Shown here in pieces: positions 34,125 through 42,998 of a DNA stretch of 64,000 bases. The notes under the pieces are model-generated. The model was not told the origin of the DNA and did not search any database. It saw only the letters and a list, made by a program, of their open reading frames with translations. The stretch comes from Bryobacterales bacterium (GTDB taxonomy: Bacteria > Acidobacteriota > Terriglobia > Bryobacterales > UBA6623): the NCBI GenBank assembly GCA_022826925.1, contig JAJDTX010000033.1, positions 1 through 64,000 of the forward strand. The letters run 5' to 3'. Within the stretch, counting starts at the first letter, position 1. Each line of letters opens with the position of its first letter. A program made the position numbers and the translations under genes.

Positions 34125-37100
34125 ATGCAACACAAGACCAGACCGTACGTGATCCTAGCTGCGTTGTTCGCTTGCGCCGCAACGCTGAGTGCACAAGTCG
34201 ACACGGGGGTGCTGAGCGGAACTGTTTCCGACGCCTCGGGAGCGGTCATTCCGGGTGCGAGCGTGGAGGTCCTCAACACCGCCACGAACTACCTGTTGAC
34301 GCGGGAGACGAATGCTTCCGGATTGTACGTTTCCCCTCCGTTGCCACCAGGACCCTACCGAATCACGATTTCCAGCGAGGGCTTTCGGACAGTGGCGAAA
34401 GAAGTCGCGCTGAACCTTTCGGAGAGAATCGCGGTCGACTTCGAACTCGAAATCGGTGCCGTGGCCGAGTCGGTCGACGTGGAAGCCATCGGCGCGGTCC
34501 TACAGACCGAGACCGCCACACTGAGCACGTTGCGCTCCGAGGAGGAGGTCAAGGAACTCCCGAACATCTCCCGGAACTTCGTGGACCTGATGCGCTACAG
34601 CGCAGGAGTCGTCTTGGCCCAACCTCACAACTCCGGCCTGCCGCTGTCTCAGATTCGCGGTAGCACGGTGTCGTCTGTGAACGGCGGACACATGACGGAC
34701 AACAACTTCATGATCGACGGCCTTCAGAACAACAGCAACCATCAGGGCCAAGGCGTGATGGTCTTCCCTGAGATCGAAGCACTCGAGCAATACCGCGTGG
34801 AGACTTCCGCGCCCGACGCACGCTATGGACGAACGGGCGGGACGCTGAACATGGGCTACAAGTCCGGCACCAACGAATTCCACGGATCGGCCTTTTGGTT
34901 CCTGCGCAACGATGCCCTTGACGCGAGGAATTTCTTCAATACCGGCGATAAGACCCCGCTGCAGAGGAACATGGTGGGTGGCACGGTCGGCGGGCCACTC
35001 GGTCGCAAGGACAGCTCGACATTCTTCTTCCTCTCGTACGAGGGGACGCGAACACGTCAGAGCACTACGAACATCGCAAGCGTCCCAACGGAGCTGATGA
35101 GGACTGGAGACTTCAGCGAGGTGGCCGGCAGGAACCGCATATTCGATCCGCTCACATCGACTCGGAACGAGGCGAACAGGCTCGTCCGCGAGCCGTTCGC
35201 GAACAATTCGATTCCGGATGCACGCTTCAGCCAACAGGGGCTGGCGGTCCTTCGGCACTTTCCAGATCCGACGGATCCTGGCCTGGCAGCCAACTTCACC
35301 ACGGCGGCCCGCAACACCCAAGATACCGACCAAGGCACGGTCAAGATCGATCGGGACTTCAGCGGAGGATCGCGCGGATTCTTCCGCCTTACGAGAGGCC
35401 GGGCCGACTTCGTCAACGGGTTCTCCAACATCCTGGGCCCCGTAGCAACGCCTTTTGTCCAAGTCCAGGCACCCGCGACACAGATCGTGGTCAGCCACAC
35501 GCAGATCATCAGCCCCAGAACCATCAATCAAGTCCGCGTCGGATTCACGCGCGAGGACTTGAGAGGCACTTCTCTGAACGGCGACCGCAATACTGCAGAG
35601 GAGTTTGGGATTCCAAACGTAAACGTGGACGAGTACACGACCGGGCTGTCCGGCATTACCGCCGCCGGGTACCCACGTCTGGGAGACAACTTTTGGAACC
35701 CGGCAATCCTGCCAATGAACAACATTCAGTTCAGCGACAACTTCGAGATGACGCGCGGCAACCACAGCTTCCGGTTCGGGTTCGATGCGGTGCGTCGCCA
35801 CACCAACGGCTTCCAGACTTCTAGGCCTCGAGGAGACTTCGGATTCTCTCTCAGATACACGAACAATCCGGCCAACGCAAGGAACACGGGATTCGGCCCT
35901 TCTGAGCTGCTGCTAGGGAAACCCGCGACGGTCCTGCTCGTGTACATGCAAGGCACTCGCGGAATGCGTAGGACCGACTACGCGAGCTACTTCCAGGATG
36001 ACTGGAAAGTTACCCAGCGATTCACGCTCAACATCGGGCTCCGCTGGGAGCTTCTGGCGGACTACCCGCAAACCGAAGTTGGCGACCGGCTGATTCAGTT
36101 CGATATAGAGTCCGGGAATCCTGCTCCGGTCAACGAAGGCCCGTTCCCGTGGAGGAGTGGCATTGCGAATGATCTGAATAACTGGGCGCCCCGCGTAGGG
36201 ATGGCCTACCGCATCGGGAACAGCACAGTCATTCGCGCCGCGTACGGCATCTACTACAACGGCCAGCCGATTCACCTCAATGCGGGCCTACTCTCGCAAG
36301 CACCCTTCTTCACGAACACGCGAGTGGTCAACTCCCAAGGCGATTTCGAGGGTGCCCGAAGCTTGGCCGACGGTCCCCTACGGACCAGGGAACTCCTCTC
36401 TCCGGGGCAGAGCCGGCGGGGCTACGATCCCAACAGCTACGCCATTCCGTACATGCAGCAATGGAACATTGCGATCCAGCAGCAGCTTCCGGCCCAGCAG
36501 CAGCTGACCGTTGCTTACGTTGGATCGAAGGCAACTGCGCTGCGCCAGGGGATCAACTTCAACCAGGCCGTGCCGGGAGCCGGGCCCGTTGCCAGCCGCC
36601 GACGCTGGCCGAGTCACGCGAATGTCCTCATCGTGCAGACCCGGGGAAATTCCAACTATCACAGCCTCCAAACCACCCTCCGCAAGCACTTTTCCAGAGG
36701 CTTGCAGTACCAACTCAACCACACTTGGGCGCACAACATCGGGGAAACAACCGGTGGCTTGCCGATCACGGACTTCTCCGGGAATCGGGCCAACAGCGCC
36801 CTGGACCTTCGCCATTCGGTCAACGCGACCGTTGGATATGATCTGCCGATCGGCAGCGGCAAGGCGCTGCTCGGCGACGCATCCGGCGTTCTCGACCAGA
36901 TTGTCGGCGGATGGAAGATCAACGGGGTGATGACTCTCACGGACGGCTATTGGTTCAGCCCAGCCGGGCCGAATACGCTGAACATCGGCGAAGGAACCAG
37001 GCCGGACCGGATTGCTGACGGAAATCTGCCTGACAGCCAGCAGACGATTCAGCGCTGGTTCGACACCGATGCGTTCGTGGCACCGGGCTTCCGGCAGTGG

Positions 37101-37361
37101 GGCAACTCGGGACGCAACGTGCTCCATGGCCCGGGAACGAAGCTGGCGAACGTGTCGGTCCACAAGAACTTCAGCGTCGGCGAGGGGAAACGACTCCAGT
37201 TCCGGGCGGAGTTCTTCAACGTGACGAACACTCCGCACTTTAACAACCCGGCTTCGAACATCAGATCGCCTGCCGTGGGGCGGATCACCAGGGCGGGCAG
37301 CGAGAACCGGTTCCAACGCACGCAGCGCCTCTTGCAGTTCGGATTGAGGTTCGTGTTCTGA
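34125..37361 (+). CDS. Oar-like TonB-dependent receptor with carboxypeptidase-regulatory domain
   Basis: Outer-membrane receptor of 1078 residues. GGAGGG about 6 nt upstream supports the ATG. A signal peptide (YVILAALFACAATLSAQ) is followed by a carboxypeptidase-regulatory beta domain (GVLSGTVSDASGAVIPGASV, ASGLYVSPPLPPGPYRI). A plug region (LPNISRNFVDLMRYSAGV, NNFMIDGLQNN) and a large barrel follow, ending LQFGLRFVF with a terminal Phe. Acidobacteriota carry many of these, thought to import glycan fragments or other large substrates using TonB energy. It lies upstream of a Gfo/Idh oxidoreductase, a sulfatase and a DUF1080 protein, which suggests a sugar-derived substrate. Confidence 0.93.
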   Translation: MQHKTRPYVILAALFACAATLSAQVDTGVLSGTVSDASGAVIPGASVEVLNTATNYLLTRETNASGLYVSPPLPPGPYRITISSEGFRTVAKEVALNLSERIAVDFELEIGAVAESVDVEAIGAVLQTETATLSTLRSEEEVKELPNISRNFVDLMRYSAGVVLAQPHNSGLPLSQIRGSTVSSVNGGHMTDNNFMIDGLQNNSNHQGQGVMVFPEIEALEQYRVETSAPDARYGRTGGTLNMGYKSGTNEFHGSAFWFLRNDALDARNFFNTGDKTPLQRNMVGGTVGGPLGRKDSSTFFFLSYEGTRTRQSTTNIASVPTELMRTGDFSEVAGRNRIFDPLTSTRNEANRLVREPFANNSIPDARFSQQGLAVLRHFPDPTDPGLAANFTTAARNTQDTDQGTVKIDRDFSGGSRGFFRLTRGRADFVNGFSNILGPVATPFVQVQAPATQIVVSHTQIISPRTINQVRVGFTREDLRGTSLNGDRNTAEEFGIPNVNVDEYTTGLSGITAAGYPRLGDNFWNPAILPMNNIQFSDNFEMTRGNHSFRFGFDAVRRHTNGFQTSRPRGDFGFSLRYTNNPANARNTGFGPSELLLGKPATVLLVYMQGTRGMRRTDYASYFQDDWKVTQRFTLNIGLRWELLADYPQTEVGDRLIQFDIESGNPAPVNEGPFPWRSGIANDLNNWAPRVGMAYRIGNSTVIRAAYGIYYNGQPIHLNAGLLSQAPFFTNTRVVNSQGDFEGARSLADGPLRTRELLSPGQSRRGYDPNSYAIPYMQQWNIAIQQQLPAQQQLTVAYVGSKATALRQGINFNQAVPGAGPVASRRRWPSHANVLIVQTRGNSNYHSLQTTLRKHFSRGLQYQLNHTWAHNIGETTGGLPITDFSGNRANSALDLRHSVNATVGYDLPIGSGKALLGDASGVLDQIVGGWKINGVMTLTDGYWFSPAGPNTLNIGEGTRPDRIADGNLPDSQQTIQRWFDTDAFVAPGFRQWGNSGRNVLHGPGTKLANVSVHKNFSVGEGKRLQFRAEFFNVTNTPHFNNPASNIRSPAVGRITRAGSENRFQRTQRLLQFGLRFVF

Positions 37362-37654
37362 TCGCGTCGACCGAGCCCGTTGCCGGAGCGGAGGGAGGCG
37401 GCTGCGCAACGGTCGCCCCCTTCGTAGCCAGGCTGTGAGGGCGGGCCGAGACGAGCGCAAACGTACCCATCGTTCGAAGCCCCCCTAGCATCGCTTCTGT
37501 TTCCGAAACCGGCCTCCACAATGCGTGTGGATTGGTGGCAGACCGTGAGGTCGATGCTGCCATCGACAGTCTTGGGAAGCCAGCTACATGTATAGTGCAA
37601 TGTGTCGACGGGGTTTCGGCATCGGGCCGAGCCCTCTTCGCAAGGAGTACCGCT

Positions 37655-39004
37655 ATGGACACCAAGACCGCTTCTAGACGTTCGTTTCTAGCGCATGCCG
37701 CTGCCGCTCCGGCCGTTGCCGCTGCGCCTGCGGCTTCGCGTGTGCTTGGGGCCAATGACCGCATCAACATCGGCATGATCGGCACGGGCTCGAAGGGCCG
37801 CTCGCATCTCCGCCGGCTGGTGGCTCGGGCCAGCGACCAGGACGACGTCCGCGTCACCGCAATCAGCGACATCTACCGCAAGCGGCGCGAGGAGGCGCTG
37901 GATCTCGCGCAACTCGGCGGAGAGCGAGGCTACGTCGACTACCGCGAGGTGCTCGCGCAGCCGGACATCGACGCGGTCTGGATCTCGACCCCTGACCACT
38001 GGCACGCCACCATGACCTTGGACGCTTTCGCCGCGGGCAAGGATGTCTACTTGGAAAAGCCGATGACCTATACCATCGAGGAGGCGCGCCGCATTGCCGA
38101 GGCGGTCGAGAGCACTGGACGGGTCCTTCAGGTAGGCAGCCAGCATGTTTCGGACCAGCGCTATCACGAAGCCCGCAAGGTCATTGATGAAGGCTGGATC
38201 GGACCAGTGCTCTGGGCGCAGAACACGTACTGTCGAAACTCGCTGTATGGCGAGTGGAACTACACGGTCGATCCTGAAGGCACGCCCGAAAATATCGACT
38301 GGGAGAAGTTCTTGGGCAACGCGCCGTCACGGCCGTTCAGCCCCGAGCGCTTCTTCCGCTGGCGCAAGTACTGGGACTACTCTGGCGGGATCGCGACCGA
38401 CCTCTTCTACCACCGTCTGGCTCCTCTGATGTTGATGATGGGCAAGAAATTCCCCAGCCGCGTGAGCGGACACGGCGGGATCTATGTGCATCGCGAACGC
38501 GAAGTCCCCGACACCTACGCCACCGTCATCGAGTACGGAAGCCATTACGTCAACCTGTCTGCCTCGATGGCGTCGTCGGCGGGCAATGTCGGCATGCCCA
38601 CCGTGGTGTACGGGCACGAGGGAGCGATTACGTTTCTGCCGGATGCGATCGAAGTCAGGCCCGAGTACCAGTTCGCCTCCAAGTTCCGCGAATCCACCGG
38701 TCAAGATGTCCTGCGCATCGAAGTCGAGCAGGCGGACGTCAGCAACGCTCACATCGGCAACTTCCTCGATTGCATGCGCGACCGTTCCAAGCCGGTCTTC
38801 GATGCGCAGTTCGGCTATCAGGCGATGGCGGCGATTCGCCTCGGCGTGGACTCCTACCGCAGCGGTCGCATGATGGCCTTCGATCCGCACGGTCAGCGCG
38901 TGCTTCCGTTCGCCGGGCCGAGGCCGGGCTACGAGGGTTCCGGCAAGAACTTTGAGGAGCCGCCGCGGCGGCCGCCTCGCAACCAGGGCCGCACGAGCGG
39001 ATAA
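37655..39004 (+). CDS. Gfo/Idh/MocA-family oxidoreductase, Tat-exported
   Basis: NAD(P)-dependent sugar oxidoreductase of about 449 residues. The ATG at 37655 with AAGGAG upstream gives a twin-arginine leader (TASRRSFLAHAAAAPAVAA). The Rossmann motif is IGMIGTGSKGRSH and the cofactor-binding EKP motif is in DVYLEKPMTYT. GSQHVSDQRYHEARKVI and the C-terminal FLDCMRDRSKPVFD are also typical. Exported members of this family carry a bound cofactor. The sulfatase follows 42 bp downstream, so both probably act on the same periplasmic glycan products. Confidence 0.9.
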   Translation: MDTKTASRRSFLAHAAAAPAVAAAPAASRVLGANDRINIGMIGTGSKGRSHLRRLVARASDQDDVRVTAISDIYRKRREEALDLAQLGGERGYVDYREVLAQPDIDAVWISTPDHWHATMTLDAFAAGKDVYLEKPMTYTIEEARRIAEAVESTGRVLQVGSQHVSDQRYHEARKVIDEGWIGPVLWAQNTYCRNSLYGEWNYTVDPEGTPENIDWEKFLGNAPSRPFSPERFFRWRKYWDYSGGIATDLFYHRLAPLMLMMGKKFPSRVSGHGGIYVHREREVPDTYATVIEYGSHYVNLSASMASSAGNVGMPTVVYGHEGAITFLPDAIEVRPEYQFASKFRESTGQDVLRIEVEQADVSNAHIGNFLDCMRDRSKPVFDAQFGYQAMAAIRLGVDSYRSGRMMAFDPHGQRVLPFAGPRPGYEGSGKNFEEPPRRPPRNQGRTSG

Positions 39005-39046
39005 GGCCGCACGGCACGGCGCCGGCGGCTTTGCTACCGTTTTTTC

Positions 39047-40486
39047 ATGCTCTACCGCTGTATCGCGGCGTTGTTGCTGGTCTGGGCCTCGGCTTCGGCC
39101 CAGGACAAGCTCAACGTCTTGTTCATCGCCACCGATGACATGAACAACGACTTGGGGACCTACGGGCACCCCGTGGTCAAGACGCCGAACTTCGACCGGC
39201 TCGCCCGCCTCGGCATTCGCTTCGACCAGGCCTACTGCAACTACCCGGTGTGCAATCCGAGCCGCGCGTCGCTGCTGACGGGCCTCTACCCCGACCAGAC
39301 CAAGGTCCGCAACAACGCGGTCTACTTCCGGAACACGATCCCGAGCGTCAAGACGCTGCCGCAGATGTTCCGCGACAACGGCTACTTCGTTGCCCGCGTG
39401 GGCAAGATCTATCACTACGGCGTCCCCACGCAGATCGGCGAGAACGGCCTAGACGACCCAGCGTCTTGGGAGGAACGGGTCAACCCCCGCGGCCGTGACA
39501 AGTGGGAAGAGGATCAGATCTATTCGATCGATCCCGTGACCGGCAACATGGGCGGCACCCTGAGCTGGATGGCCCAGGACGGAACTGACGAGGAGCAGAC
39601 CGACGGGATCGGCACGACCGCGGCGATCGAACTGCTGGAGCGGGAGCGCGACCGGCCGATCTTCTTGGCAATGGGCTTCTACCGCCCCCACACGCCGTAC
39701 GTTGCGCCGAAGAAGTACTTCTTTCAATATCCCCTGCACTTGGTGCGCCTGCCCGCCGAGCCCCTTGACGACCTCGTCGACGTTCCTCCGGCAGCGTGGG
39801 TGGATCGCCCTTTCCAGCTCAACCTTTCGAGGCAGAAGCAGCGGGAGGCCATACAGGCCTACTATGCCTCGATCAGCTTCGTCGACACCCAGCTCGGCCG
39901 GCTGCTCGATGCCTTGGAACGGCTCGACATGATGGATGAAACGCTGATCGTGTTCTGGTCCGATCACGGCTACCACATGGGCGAGCACAAGCTCTGGCAG
40001 AAGACGACCTTGTTTGAGAATTCGGCGCGCGTGCCCTTCTTCGTCGCCTCGCCCGCGCACCGCAAGACCGCCGGCCTGAGCACGCGCGCGCTGGCCGAGC
40101 TGGTGGATGTCTACCCCACCTTGGCCGAGCTGTGCGGTCTGGACCCTCCCAAGCACTTGGCCGGAGAGAGCCTGGTGCCGATTCTTGAAGATCCCACGGG
40201 GTCCGTCCGCGAATCCGCTCTCACCACGTTCGACACGAGCGATCGCGTGAATCCTCGTCGGCCGTTGCGTCCCAGAGCCGTCGGCTATACCGTGCGCACG
40301 GATCGCTGGCGCTACACCGAGTGGGGTCCGGACGGGGCAGAGGGGGTTGAGTTGTACGACCACTGGAACGATCCGAAGGAGTATGTGAACCTCGCCCGCG
40401 CGCCGAGCGAGCAGGAAACCGTCTTGCGGCTGAAGAGGCTCCTCAAGCGGCGTGTTGCGGATGCCACGGCGCCGCCCGACCTGTAG
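39047..40486 (+). CDS. iduronate-2-sulfatase-like sulfatase
   Basis: Formylglycine sulfatase of 479 residues with a Sec signal peptide (MLYRCIAALLLVWASASAQ). LNVLFIATDDMNNDLGTYG is the metal strand, CNPSR (cysteine near residue 69) the maturation motif, and RVGKIYH and WSDHGYHMGEHKLW complete the centre. The DDMNNDLG and YPVCNPSRAS variants are typical of the iduronate-2-sulfatase-like group, which acts on 2-O-sulfated sugars. The true substrate is unknown. It lies in the cluster Oar receptor, Gfo/Idh, sulfatase, DUF1080. Confidence 0.93.
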   Translation: MLYRCIAALLLVWASASAQDKLNVLFIATDDMNNDLGTYGHPVVKTPNFDRLARLGIRFDQAYCNYPVCNPSRASLLTGLYPDQTKVRNNAVYFRNTIPSVKTLPQMFRDNGYFVARVGKIYHYGVPTQIGENGLDDPASWEERVNPRGRDKWEEDQIYSIDPVTGNMGGTLSWMAQDGTDEEQTDGIGTTAAIELLERERDRPIFLAMGFYRPHTPYVAPKKYFFQYPLHLVRLPAEPLDDLVDVPPAAWVDRPFQLNLSRQKQREAIQAYYASISFVDTQLGRLLDALERLDMMDETLIVFWSDHGYHMGEHKLWQKTTLFENSARVPFFVASPAHRKTAGLSTRALAELVDVYPTLAELCGLDPPKHLAGESLVPILEDPTGSVRESALTTFDTSDRVNPRRPLRPRAVGYTVRTDRWRYTEWGPDGAEGVELYDHWNDPKEYVNLARAPSEQETVLRLKRLLKRRVADATAPPDL

Positions 40487-40585
40487 GCCTTAGCTGGCTC
40501 GGCCTCTTGGAGTAACATTGGGGGGCGCGGCATGCGGTGCGCCAATCACGAGCCCGATCCACACTGCCGCCGAGGGGTTAGACCG

Positions 40586-41224
40586 ATGCAACCAAGGCCG
40601 AATGCAATTGACCGTCGCGGATTCTTGGCCGCTGTCGCCGCGGGCCTGGCGGTTCCCGCCGCCAGCGGCGCCGAGGAGGGGTTCGAACCGCTGTTCAATG
40701 GCAAGGATCTCACCGGCTGGGAGGGCGACCCGTTCTTATGGAAGGTCGAAGACGGCATGGTGGTTGGTCGCTCCCCGGGCATTGCCTACAATGACTTCCT
40801 CACTACTGTCGAGGAGTACTCGGATTTCATCCTGCGGTTCCAGATCCAACTCGTTGACAACGTCGGCAATAGCGGCGTGCAGATCCGCAGCCGCCGGGTC
40901 TCGGGCTCGATGGAGATGATCGGCTACCAGGTCGACGTTGGCCCGAGCTGGTGGGGCAGCTTGTACGACGAGTCGCGGCGCAGGGTCACCTTGGCGGCTC
41001 CGTCCGAGGCCACGATCAAGAAGGCGCTCAAGCCGACAGACTGGAATGACTACGAGGTGCAGGCGAGCGGCAAGCACATTGTGCTCAAGCTGAACGGGGT
41101 GGTCACGGTGGACTACACCGAGGAAGACGAAAGCATTGAGCAAACAGGGCTTATCGGACTGCAAGTGCACTCCGGGCCGCCGCTGGAAGCGAGATTCCGC
41201 AATATCCGCATCAAGCGACAGTAG
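40586..41224 (+). CDS. DUF1080 (3-keto-disaccharide hydrolase-like) protein
   Basis: Exported concanavalin-fold protein of about 212 residues. The ATG at 40586 begins a twin-arginine leader (AIDRRGFLAAVAAGLAVPAASG), with GAGGGG upstream. The DUF1080 signature is clear: FEPLFNGKDLTGWEG, WKVEDGMVVG, YSDFILRFQIQLVDN, NSGVQIRS, WNDYEVQASGKHIVLKLNG and GLIGLQVHSGPPLEARFRNI. Some members hydrolyse 3-keto-glycosides made by Gfo/Idh-type enzymes, which fits the oxidoreductase two genes upstream. Confidence 0.92.
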   Translation: MQPRPNAIDRRGFLAAVAAGLAVPAASGAEEGFEPLFNGKDLTGWEGDPFLWKVEDGMVVGRSPGIAYNDFLTTVEEYSDFILRFQIQLVDNVGNSGVQIRSRRVSGSMEMIGYQVDVGPSWWGSLYDESRRRVTLAAPSEATIKKALKPTDWNDYEVQASGKHIVLKLNGVVTVDYTEEDESIEQTGLIGLQVHSGPPLEARFRNIRIKRQ

Positions 41225-41281
41225 GCCCGGTGTGGGCCGGGCGGTTCAAAGCCCCCAGGCTTGAAGCGCGAGGCCTTGCGG

Positions 41282-41740
41282 CTAGTCGGGCCGCATCGCC
41301 TTGCGACTCGCCAACTCGCCGATGATCGGCACTTTCCACTCCTGTCCTTGCCACGCCATGTAGGCTGCCCAAGCCCAGCCTGCCGCCAGCACGAGGTGCA
41401 TCAGATTCGACAGCAAGCCCTCGAGGAAGATGAAGGAGAGTGTCCAAGTCAGGCCCGCCAGAACGATGGATGACAGCGTCAGCAGCAAGCATTGGTAGCT
41501 GTGGAACCGTACGAACCTGTTGCGGCTGTATGGCTCGATGATCAGTAGCGCCAGCGCCGGAACTGGCGTGAAGTAAGCGAGCAGCCCGATCTGCCTCTCG
41601 TCAAAGCCGTCCAGTTCCGATCCCGCGTCCGTTCCAGCCTCGTTCCAGGCGGTACCGCTCCCGTGGTCGGTGCGAGCTCCGCACTGCCCACAGTAGCGGG
41701 TGCCGGCCAGCTCGGCGCCACACTGCGTGCAGTACTTCAT
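41282..41740 (-). CDS. zinc-ribbon membrane protein (DUF4870-like)
   Basis: Protein of about 152 residues. The N-terminal zinc ribbon CTQCGAELAGTRYCGQCG is followed by a flexible linker and three or four hydrophobic segments (QIGLLAYFTPVPALALLIIE, FHSYQCLLLTLSSIVLAGLT, LMHLVLAAGWAWAAYMAW). FVRFHSYQC is typical of DUF4870/YIP1-like small membrane proteins of unknown role. The ATG at 41740 is preceded by GAGGG. It is divergent from the GDPD gene by 35 bp. Confidence 0.78.
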   Translation of the reverse strand: MKYCTQCGAELAGTRYCGQCGARTDHGSGTAWNEAGTDAGSELDGFDERQIGLLAYFTPVPALALLIIEPYSRNRFVRFHSYQCLLLTLSSIVLAGLTWTLSFIFLEGLLSNLMHLVLAAGWAWAAYMAWQGQEWKVPIIGELASRKAMRPD

Positions 41741-41775
41741 TTCCACCCTCTGACAGACTGGTAGTATAGCCGCTG

Positions 41776-42609
41776 ATGAAGCGTTCGCTCGCTGCGCAGG
41801 CTGGGCGTCGGGTTCGGCCGGCTGTCTTGGCCGGGGCGCTTGCCTGGCTGCCCCTCAGCGCGGCCGCAGTTGAAATCGTGGCCCATCGCGGCGCCTCGTA
41901 CGACGCCCCCGAGAACACCCTGCCGGCGGTAGACCTGGGCTGGCAGCAAGGTGCGGATGCGGTGGAGGTCGATATCCACCAGACGAGCGACGGGAAAATC
42001 GTCGCGATCCATGACAGCGACACCAAGCGGGTGACCGGCCACCAAGGCGTTGTGGCTGACATGCGGTTGGATGAGCTCAACCTGTTGGACGCCGGATCTT
42101 GGAAGGGCGCGGCCTGGTCGGGCACCCGGATCCCGACGTTGGAGCAGGTGCTTGAAACAGTGCCGCCCGGCAAGACGCTAGTGGTAGAGATCAAGTGCTC
42201 CAGAGACGTTCTGCCGGAGCTGGAGAGCGTGCTGGATGCGTCCGGCAAGCGGGAGCAAGTCATGCTGATCGCGTTTGACTACGACACGATCAGCGAGGCG
42301 AAGCGACGCATGCCGGATCGGCGCTGTTATTGGCTGTACGGATTCTCGGGGCGAGAGGCGGAAGCCTATCGCGTGCGGTCGCAGGCCGACCTGCTGCAGC
42401 GGGTTCAGCAGGCCTCGCTCGACGGACTCGACGTCAGGTACAGCGGCGAGTGGACGGCCGACCTGGCGGGTGCGTTGCGCGAGCTGGGTAAGGCCCTCTA
42501 TGTCTACACCGTCAATGATGCCGAACAGGCGCGCCGGCTGCGGGATCTGGGCGTGGCCGGCATCACGACTGACCGGCCCGCGTACATCCGCAAGGCGGTG
42601 GCGGAATGA
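41776..42609 (+). CDS. glycerophosphodiester phosphodiesterase
   Basis: GDPD-family TIM-barrel phosphodiesterase of 277 residues, hydrolysing glycerophosphodiesters to an alcohol and glycerol-3-phosphate. VEIVAHRGASYDAPENTLPA contains the catalytic His-Arg and Glu; ADAVEVDIHQTSDGKIVAIHD supplies the Glu-x-Asp and second His; VVEIKCS and VYTVNDAEQARRLRDLGVAGITTDRP complete the barrel. An N-terminal hydrophobic stretch (PAVLAGALAWLPLSAAA) suggests export. Its stop overlaps the start of the next gene. Confidence 0.93.
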   Translation: MKRSLAAQAGRRVRPAVLAGALAWLPLSAAAVEIVAHRGASYDAPENTLPAVDLGWQQGADAVEVDIHQTSDGKIVAIHDSDTKRVTGHQGVVADMRLDELNLLDAGSWKGAAWSGTRIPTLEQVLETVPPGKTLVVEIKCSRDVLPELESVLDASGKREQVMLIAFDYDTISEAKRRMPDRRCYWLYGFSGREAEAYRVRSQADLLQRVQQASLDGLDVRYSGEWTADLAGALRELGKALYVYTVNDAEQARRLRDLGVAGITTDRPAYIRKAVAE

Positions 42610-42965
42610 TGTCCCGGAAGCTGCTGGTCAGACTCGCCGTGCTCGGCGCGGCAGCTGGCGTCGCGCACGTGTTCTTCATTCAGTTCTGCGATCTGTTGTA
42701 CCGTTGCGGCTGCGAAGCTCTCTGGGCGGGAGCGGCAGAGCATTGCAATATTCACAATGCCGCGCCGCCCCACTGCCCGTGGTGCTTGGACGAGGGGTTG
42801 CTCGGCCAGCTGTCATTTGGTGCCATCGTTGTGTCGCAGTGCGCCTTGACGCTTTGGCCGGGCAGGTTCGGGGTGGTCCGGGCAATCGCGACCTTCTTGG
42901 CGTTTCCCGTCGTCGGCGCGATTGGCGGCCTGCTCGCCGGCCTTGGCACGCAGTATTGGCGCTAA
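42606..42965 (+). CDS. small Cys/His-rich membrane protein of unknown function
   Basis: Protein of 119 residues with about three membrane segments (VRLAVLGAAAGVAHVFFIQF; GQLSFGAIVVSQCALTLW; AIATFLAFPVVGAIGGLLAG). Between the first two lies a compact metal-site-like stretch: C28, C34, C36, H46, C47, H50, H56, C57 and C60 (YRCGCEALWAG, EHCNIHN, PPHCPWC). The spacing C-x-C, H-C-x2-H, H-C-x2-C suggests binding of metal, Fe-S or haem. I do not recognise the family. It overlaps the GDPD stop codon (ATGATG), so the two are co-translated. Confidence 0.75.
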   Translation: MMSRKLLVRLAVLGAAAGVAHVFFIQFCDLLYRCGCEALWAGAAEHCNIHNAAPPHCPWCLDEGLLGQLSFGAIVVSQCALTLWPGRFGVVRAIATFLAFPVVGAIGGLLAGLGTQYWR

Positions 42966-42998
42966 GGGCGCTGTTCAGCCGCGCTTTGCGGGCCTGGC

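Noticed and set aside
33920-34663. 247-codon open frame running into the Oar receptor start
   Set aside because: Overlaps the receptor's signal peptide and regulatory domain in another frame, with Arg-rich low-complexity content.
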